A stretch of DNA of 64,000 bases from Diadophis punctatus similis (Eukaryota; Chordata; Lepidosauria; Squamata; Dipsadidae). Below the pieces are notes generated by a model, which was not told the origin of the DNA, did not search any database, and saw only the letters and a list, made by a program, of their open reading frames with translations. Position numbers and translations under genes: made by a program. Shown here in pieces: positions 57,832 through 64,000 of the stretch. Location of the stretch: the NCBI GenBank assembly GCA_023053685.1, contig JALIGW010000001.1:68883740-68947739 (forward strand). The letters run 5' to 3'. Numbering within the stretch: the stretch's first letter is position 1; every line of letters begins with the position of its first letter.

Positions 57832-58562
57832 TAGCAATAGCACTTTGACTTATATTTATTGTATTTATTTATTTATTTATTTATTTTGTCAAGCATGTAT
57901 TAGATAATATATATAATAGATAATATATATAAGTAAACATATAAACATGATCTGAATACATGAAATGAATATGAATAAAAGGGAACATTAGGACAGGGAC
58001 TGTAGGCACGCTGGTGCGCTTATGCATGCCCCTTACAGACCTCTTAGGAATGGGGTGAGGTCAACAGTAGACAGTCTAAGGTTAAAATGTTGAGGATTTG
58101 GGGATGAAACCACAGAGTCAGGTAGTGCATTCCAGGCACTGACCACTCTGTTGCTGAAGTCGTATTTTCTGCAATCGAGTTTGGAGCGGTTCACTTTTTG
58201 TATCTATTGTGTGGTTGTGTATTGTTGTGGTTGAAGCTGAAGTAGTCACTGACAAAAAGGACATTGTAGCAGATAATTTTATAAACTACGCTTAGGTCAT
58301 ACCGAAGGCGGCGTAGTTCTAGGTTGTCTAAGCCCAGAATTTCAAGTCTGGTGGCATATACCATTTCACAGTGCTTTACAGCCCATTCTTAGCAGTTTGC
58401 AGTGTCAGTATATTGCTCCCAACAATCTGGGTCCTCATTTTACCGACCTTGGAATGATGGAAGGCTTGAGCCGGTGAGAATTGAACTGCTGAATGGCAGG
58501 CAGCCAGCAGGCAGCAGAAGTAGCCTGCAATGCTGCATTCTAACCACTGCGCCACTGCGCTC
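57832..58562 (-). mobile_element. Squamate tRNA SINE split by a CR1
   Basis: 57832-57855 (tagcaatagcactttgactt) and 58356-58562 (atataccatttcacagtgc to the tRNA head at gccactgcgctcat) are two parts of one antisense SINE. The break lies in the cttatata box, with atat on both sides of the insertion. Confidence 0.8.
57856..58355 (-). mobile_element. CR1-like LINE 3' end inserted in a SINE
   Basis: About 500 bp, antisense, 5'-truncated. On the minus strand it reads LEILGLDNLELRRLRYDLS and, after a frameshift, a VVSAWNALPDSVV-like block, which are conserved C-terminal motifs of CR1-type reverse transcriptases. Then come the shared terminal block (ggcacgctggtgcgcttatg, reversed) and the 3' UTR. 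The tail appears here as tgtatttatttatttattta. Confidence 0.75.
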
Positions 58563-60041
58563 ATAATAAGTAATTTAAAACTAAGCAAAGCACCATAGGG
58601 TTTAATGCTATCTATTTAAAAAAAACTGCAAAGTCCCAGAAGATATAGATATCTATAGTACATCAGATAAGATGAGAAGAGAAACCATGTCATAAAGTAT
58701 TGTACATCCCAGGAATAAGATATCATGGAAGTGCCTTTTGCTCTTTTTTCTATTGACTGGACAGAAAAGCTACTAAGCTGAAGACAAGTATTTTTAATAA
58801 TCAAGTCACCCTCGTTAAAAACTTACACCTCTAAATGTTTCTGAATTAATACAAATGACTTTTCAGGGGACCTCCATAGGAAGCAAGTACTGTAACATGG
58901 CCGGCTCATGACATTATTGTGCAAATAATGCAGTTTAGATACTTGCATTATTTTCCATCACATAATGATGCACCTATATAATAGAAGCTTATAAAATAGG
59001 TTCATTGGTTGTTCTAATTTCCAGTAAATATTATTATTGGGGGGAAGAGGTTATTTTCTAAAATGTGGATATCTTTCATATTTTGTCTGCGTCTGGAATT
59101 CAATCTGCGTTCATCACAAATTAAAAATAAATTTTAATTTGCCTCTCTGATATGGCATAATAGTGCCCCATGAAATCCCATACTTTGAGAACAAATTCTT
59201 GTTACTTAAACCAATTCAAAATGCATGCATGCCATTTAAACTACAAATGCAATTGTGTTTTATTTCAGCTTCTGGTTCTCACAGATGATAACATTTCCTA
59301 AAGTATTAGAATATTTAAATAATTTCAAAAATCACTTTAAGAATTCCCTTCCTATCATATCTTATGAATCACCCTTAGTAATTTAAGTTTAAAAACTTAT
59401 TTTCTGCTCACCATAAAAATATTACAGAGATATTTCATACAACCACTAAGGATTAGTGTTGGACTTAGTGTTTTTCTTCCTTCTATAAATAAAAGCACAT
59501 TTCATTCCAGTAAGCTTGGGATTTAATTGGAGTACACAATGGAGGGCATTGTGTAAAGGAGAGGACAGCAATAAAATCATTCTACTATCAATACTTTTTT
59601 CAAATCACTGAAATTAAGGCAAATTTCCCTTTTTTCTACTTGATTATACATTCTGAGGAAATGCTATTACTATTTCAATAAGATTGTCGCTTAATAACCA
59701 TAATTCGGCTATATTTAGAAAGGAAATGTGTTTTAGAATAAGGGAAAGCAAATTACTTTGTTCCTTAAATTGATGTTTAATGAGTTACCGTACATTAATT
59801 CACCTTGGTTAACCTGAATGGTTTTTCTTTGGGGATTACTATTATCTTCGTTCAACCCATAAAGAATGCAGAAACTCCGTGATCTGAAATAGGTTCTGGA
59901 AGGATCTGGCACAATGCTAGAAGCGTAGATGAACTTCACTGAGTAACATCTGTCCAAGATGGAATTCTGGCAGTCAGAATTTCTATTATTGAACTTAGCA
60001 TGACAGAGAACTGAAACAGATAGACAAGTGTTTTAGTGGTA
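58563..60041. other. No recognised feature
   Basis: AT-rich. No coding sequence or named repeat. Confidence 0.5.
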
Positions 60042-60051
60042 GCTTCCTAAG

Positions 60052-60259
60052 AGGTCGGTAAGGGGCATGCATAAGCGCACAATCGTGCCTACCGTTCCTG
60101 TCCTAATGTACCCATATATTCATACCTCTTTTACTCTTATTCATGCTTGTACTATTACATATATATTCAATCATGTTTCACTGTTTATACTTTGCTTATA
60201 ATCATATATGCTTGACAAATAAAAATAAACAAAAAACAAAACAAATAATTGTGGAGAAT
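60052..60259 (+). mobile_element. CR1-like LINE 3' end with target duplication
   Basis: Sense copy of the same 3' end (gaggtcggtaaggggcatgc through gcttgacaaataaaaataa). It is framed by a 10-bp direct repeat, gcttcctaag, at 60042-60051 and 60260-60269. This shows that the element spread by target-primed insertion with severe 5' truncation. Confidence 0.75.
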
Positions 60260-60461
60260 GCTTCCTAAGGACTGTTCACTAGAGTCCCTATGGAGACAGA
60301 TACCCAAAAAGTCAAAATGGCCATTGCAAATGCGTAATCAAAACCACAAGTCTATATCAAGGCTGAGGTTTCAATTACATGGTAATTTTGTTTATCCCCC
60401 TTTCTCCAGAGCTGCTCAGCATTGTACAGTGAGTCTGTACAATGCCAGTAGATGGTATCTG

Positions 60462-60581
60462 ATTGGGGGGGGGGGGGCGAAGGGGAAAGAAGGAAAGAAG
60501 GAAGGAAGGAAGGAGGGAGGGAGGGGGGAGGGAAGGGGGGAGGGAGGGAGGGAGGGAGGGAGGGAGAGAGAGGGGGGGGGA
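60462..60581. repeat. Polypurine (G)n (GGAA)n (GGGA)n tract
   Basis: A run of 13-14 G, then GGAA and GGGA units, about 120 bp. Likely slippage-prone. The flanking frames come from it. Confidence 0.95.
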
Positions 60582-60761
60582 ATTTCACCAAGTTAATCAA
60601 ATCTCAAAAGATCCATCACTGTGATTTCATATGATGTTGGATATTTCTAATTTAAAAATATAAAATCATTTGATTTTTCATTTGATACACAGACACATAA
60701 ACATGAAACTTCACAAAGAAACTTTCTAAAAAGTTGCTGTTTCTTTGTAATTACCTTTTTG

Positions 60762-61310
60762 TTTTTGTTTTGTTTCCCCAATGTACAAATCTGCACATCT
60801 CGCTGCATTGTACTGCATATACAATGTACTGCATGAACTCAGCAATGAGGTATATGCAATACAATGCAGTGAGCCATGTGCAGATCTGTACACTGGGGAA
60901 ACAAAACAACCACTTCATAAACACATGGCACAACATAGGAGAACAAACCCATCAGGACACGATGCAGTAGTCCATCTGCATTTTAAAAGAGAAAGGCCAC
61001 TGTTTTGAAGGCAGCAAATTCCACATTTTGGACAGAGAGGATCGTTGGTTTGAAAGAAGGGTCAAAGAGGCTATCTATGTCAAAATTGAACAGCCCTCTC
61101 TCAACAGAGGGGGGGATATTACATCATCTATCTCCAGTCTGTAACACAGTTCTTTCAGAAGTTCCAAGAAGGCTCCACACCTATTTACATGACTCAGGTG
61201 ACCCTGAGGACACAGATAAACCTCCAAATGACAGTCCAATACTGCACTCACATTCAAAAGGCCACCTAAATAATATTGTTTCATTGGACTTGCAAAATGG
61301 GGTCTAGGCC
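60762..61310 (+). pseudogene. Penelope-like element, GIY-YIG endonuclease remnant
   Basis: Plus-strand peptides in pieces: YAIQCSEPCADLYTGETKQ, where the vYaI and lYtGE parts correspond to the GIY and YIG motifs of the endonuclease. Next come PLHKHMAQHRRTNPSGHDAV and, after a frameshift, LDREDRWFERRVKEAIYVKI-like coding (61030-61085) and a further part near 61100-61190. This order is that of the C-terminal endonuclease of Penelope-like or other GIY-YIG retroelements. The reverse transcriptase is absent, and stops show it is dead. The 5' end is an inverted duplication (60762-60820 against 60850-60910). Confidence 0.65.
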
Positions 61311-61797
61311 AACAGCAAAGCAGAACCTGGTTCCAGGTCCCAGTCTAATTTTTTTTGTAGCAAATGCCATAAATTCTCTTTTAAAGGAATTTCATCCATA
61401 CAAACATACTGTATATGCGTATATACAATTGCTATATATTTATAGGATCAAAATAAGAATCGCAGTCTCAAGATAAGAGTCGGATCAGCTGGCTGCTAAT
61501 ACTTGAGAAATTCAAATCAAATGAATATTACCCTTTTGACATATTGACTTCCTATATCTGACAACTTGAGGCTAATAATATTGCTTTTGGGGGTCAAATG
61601 ACATTTGTCAGTTTGTTATGTTCTTTGGTTTTTGAAGCTGAAAGCTTTGGAGTCTCAGTATTAAAAAATCTGAAGAGGTTGCCATTGGCAACAGCATTTT
61701 CCCAGTCAGGACCAACAGTGATAATAAGGTACCATGACTGTGATACTAACAATACTTATCACAAAAGATAATGTCAGAGGTTTCAAACCTCACAATA
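61311..61797. other. No recognised feature
   Basis: Non-coding. Confidence 0.4.
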
Positions 61798-62049
61798 TAG
61801 CAATAGCAATAGCAATAGCAATAGCACTTAGACTTATATACCACTTCATAGTGCTTTACAGCTCTCTCTAAGCTGTTTACAGAGTCAGCATATTGCCCCC
61901 AACAATCTGGGTCCTCATTTTACCCACCTCAGAAGGATGGAAGGCTGAGTCAACCTTGAGCGGGTGAGATTTGAACAGCTAAACTGCAGCTAGCAGTCAG
62001 CTGAAGTAGCCTGCAGTGCTGCACTCTAACCACTGCGCCACCTCGGCTC
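61798..62049 (-). mobile_element. Squamate tRNA-derived SINE, antisense
   Basis: Four caatag units, then cacttagacttatataccac, cagcatattgcccccaacaa, gagcgggtgagatttgaac and the tRNA head accactgcgccacctcgg. Full length and little diverged from 29438. Confidence 0.88.
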
Positions 62050-62144
62050 TGCTTAAGTATTATATTATTCATAATTGTCAGTATAGTCTATCTGTTATAC
62101 TTATTCACCCAGATTTCCATGTTGACAAAAATCATATCCTATAC

Positions 62145-62680
62145 CCGTGGTGGCGAACCTATGGCACGCGTGCCACAGGTGGCACGCGGAGCCATAGCAG
62201 CCGGCACGCGAGGGTTCCCACTGGCAAACTGGAAGTGCGGAAAAACACACTTCCGGTTTGCCGGTGAGCTGTTTTTTGCACTCCGGAGGGTTCAGGGAAG
62301 CTCCCTGAAGCTCCGGAATGCAAAAAACTACAAAACGGACAAACCGGAAGTGCGAAAAAGTGCACTTCCGGTTTGTCCGTTTTGTAGTTTTTTGCATTCC
62401 GGAGCTTCAGGGAGCTTCCCTGAACCCTCCGGAGTGCAAAAAACAGCACACCGGCAAACCGGAAGTGCGTTTTTTCGCACTTCCGGTTTGCTGGTTTCAT
62501 CGCCCCAGGCTCCGGTAAGCCTTTGCGCGGGGGTGGGGGGGTGTGCGCATGCGCAGGGGGCAGCATGGGGGAGGTGTTGTGCGCATGCGTGGGGGGAGGG
62601 AATGGGTGTGGGCATGCGAGCGCGTGCGAGCGCGCCCCCCCCTTTTTGGCACGCGAGCCTAAAAAGGTTCACCACCACTG
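62145..62680 (+). mobile_element. SPIN-ended hAT element with a large internal palindrome
   Basis: Ends ccgtggtggcgaacc and ggttcaccaccactg. The target duplication tcctatac at 62137-62144 and 62681-62688 is perfect with a central TA. The first 80 bp match 32336 (gccacaggtggcacgcgg). The interior 62224-62491 is a near-perfect 268-bp palindrome of two 134-bp arms. It carries six cacttccggttt / aaaccggaagtg boxes, five of them perfect. A (cgcatgcg)-rich part follows. The 197-, 135- and 124-aa frames on both strands are shadows of this palindrome. It is distinct from its four relatives in length and interior. Confidence 0.92.
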
Positions 62681-64000
62681 TCCTATACCAATATTTTTCC
62701 AAGGCTTGTTAGAGCATTAAGTTTAGCTACCCTGCCCATAGGTCTCTGCATAGGTGACAAGTTATGACATCACAAGACAAACACTTACACACTTATATCC
62801 ATTATTGGGAAGCAACCATGAAAGGTCAGCGGTAAATCCAACACGATTCGTGTGTTTTCATCAACATTGGTTGCATTTGATTCCCATGATCTTATCACAG
62901 CCAGTATCCTTCAATAACTTGGAATTAGACATTTGGCCTCAAACTCCAGAGGCTTCCATATTTTGGTTTTACTTGAAAGTTTAGTTTTAATTTTCAGGAA
63001 TTTCTTTCTTCACTTGTTGTTACTGGCATTTCCCATCCAGTGCCATTATTTGTTCAGTGCCTACAAGCGGTTGTCATTAGCAATCTTCCCAAGATAAAAG
63101 AGGAAGAGCTAAAATAATTAAGGAGTTTACATTTAGAGTTGCTCACCAATTGCTGTCTTGGCTCCTCAAACTACATGTAAAGTACTAAACCACAGTTCAT
63201 TCTAACCACTTTTACAGAAGTCACAATGGCTGAATTCATTGAATGCTAAGTCATAAGCTGTTTAATCAAAATTAAATAAATTATATGGCAGTTTAATATG
63301 ATGTGTCACAATGGTTTCTTTGACTACAGAATATATAAGATCAAACTTGCTGTTGACCTTCCTCAACTTACAAAACTTGAATGCATATGATAAAAACCAT
63401 CGTGTATGATGAACATACATTTGCCTATTTTTTAGGAGTCGTATTAGCAAATTTTCTTAATGTATTTCCTAAAGGAGTGATGTCACACAAGTGATAACAT
63501 GGAAGATGCAGTACTTCTAATTTGAAGGCAATGCCTGAGAGCAAGTAGGTGTGATCATAAAGTCCTTGACTGCAGCTCCTTAAAGCAGCTGCAATTTTTT
63601 TCTCAGCAAGTCATAATTGTCTTCCAAAGATGTTATCCAACCCCAGGAAAAGAGCCACTTGGATGCAAACGGGGGCAGTATGAGATTCAAGGTACCTTTT
63701 TGTTTTCCAGTATGAAGCAATGCACAGTCTAAATATCTATTCTAATTTATCCCATAAAGGTACAAAATTAGATAATAGTCTTTGTAGACTAGTCATGAAG
63801 AACCTTGCTAAAGCCAAGGAGGCTGGGTCCTCTTAGGATGCCCTATTTAGGGCTCCCCAGAATGAAGGAAAAAACCAAAGTTTTCCTCAGGTTGTTTATA
63901 AATAGTAGGCCAAGCCAATAAGGCCATTGTATGGATTAATTAGTGCTATAGAACCGGACTGCAAAAAGCTGGACTACCACTTGACAGCAACAAGAAGATG
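62681..64000. other. No recognised feature
   Basis: AT-rich, non-coding, apart from the 8-bp duplication copy at 62681-62688. Confidence 0.45.

Noticed and set aside
62119..62712. 197-aa plus-strand open frame and 135/124-aa minus-strand frames
   Set aside because: They lie inside a hAT element and its palindrome, are open on both strands, and have repeated composition. No domain is visible.

Overview
The window is vertebrate nuclear DNA from a squamate reptile, most likely a snake. The evidence is the repeat content: CR1-like and L2-like LINE ends whose 3' tails run into long AAAT, ATAG and AG microsatellites, a squamate-type tRNA SINE, an R4/Dong-like LINE remnant, a Penelope-like remnant, and many short non-autonomous hAT transposons. 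The background is AT-rich and lacks the compact gene order of a prokaryote or organelle. I find no intact protein-coding gene, rRNA or tRNA gene, or CRISPR array. The window reads as intergenic or deep-intronic DNA. All long open frames lie in microsatellites, in GC-rich transposons, or in dead retrotransposon coding sequence.

Layout. 0-10 kb: a hAT element at 252, an LTR-like promoter stretch near 862, CR1/L2-type LINE ends (2240, 3156, 5055), an R4-like LINE split by a 397-bp solo LTR (7440-8490), and a tRNA SINE (9494). 10-20 kb: a hAT element with a perfect 8-bp target-site duplication (TSD) (11175), a SINE split by an unclassified inverted-repeat insertion that itself holds a CR1 end (11588-12345), a 217-bp AG tract, a TA-flanked inverted-repeat element (14770), a CR1-tailed SINE (16000), an exon-like segment (17345) and a TA-flanked element with 145-147-bp internal tandem repeats (18466). 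20-35 kb: AT-rich DNA with few repeats, apart from hAT elements (20805, 28232, 30596, 32336) and a promoter-like stretch (30230-30470). 35-46 kb: the densest transposon zone, with palindromic and TIR-bearing hAT elements, an L1-like insertion with a 14-bp duplication, and a 2-kb L2-like LINE interrupted by a hAT element. 46-64 kb: composite microsatellites, an isolated 131-bp hairpin, a second L2-like LINE with an open reverse-transcriptase segment, a SINE split by a CR1, a Penelope-like endonuclease remnant with an inverted duplicated end, and a hAT element holding a 268-bp palindrome.

The parts do not form a pathway. They are successive layers of insertion, and the nesting gives a relative chronology. 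The main positive results are about twenty short inverted-repeat elements that I group as hAT-like, about ten with perfect 8-bp TSDs. One group has SPIN-like terminal repeats and TSDs with a central TA (Buster-type). Some of these elements carry dense transcription-factor-like motifs (ETS, CRE, ZNF143-like). I saw no convincing new defence, toxin or biosynthetic system. Family names come from recognised sequence features without a database search and should be read that way.
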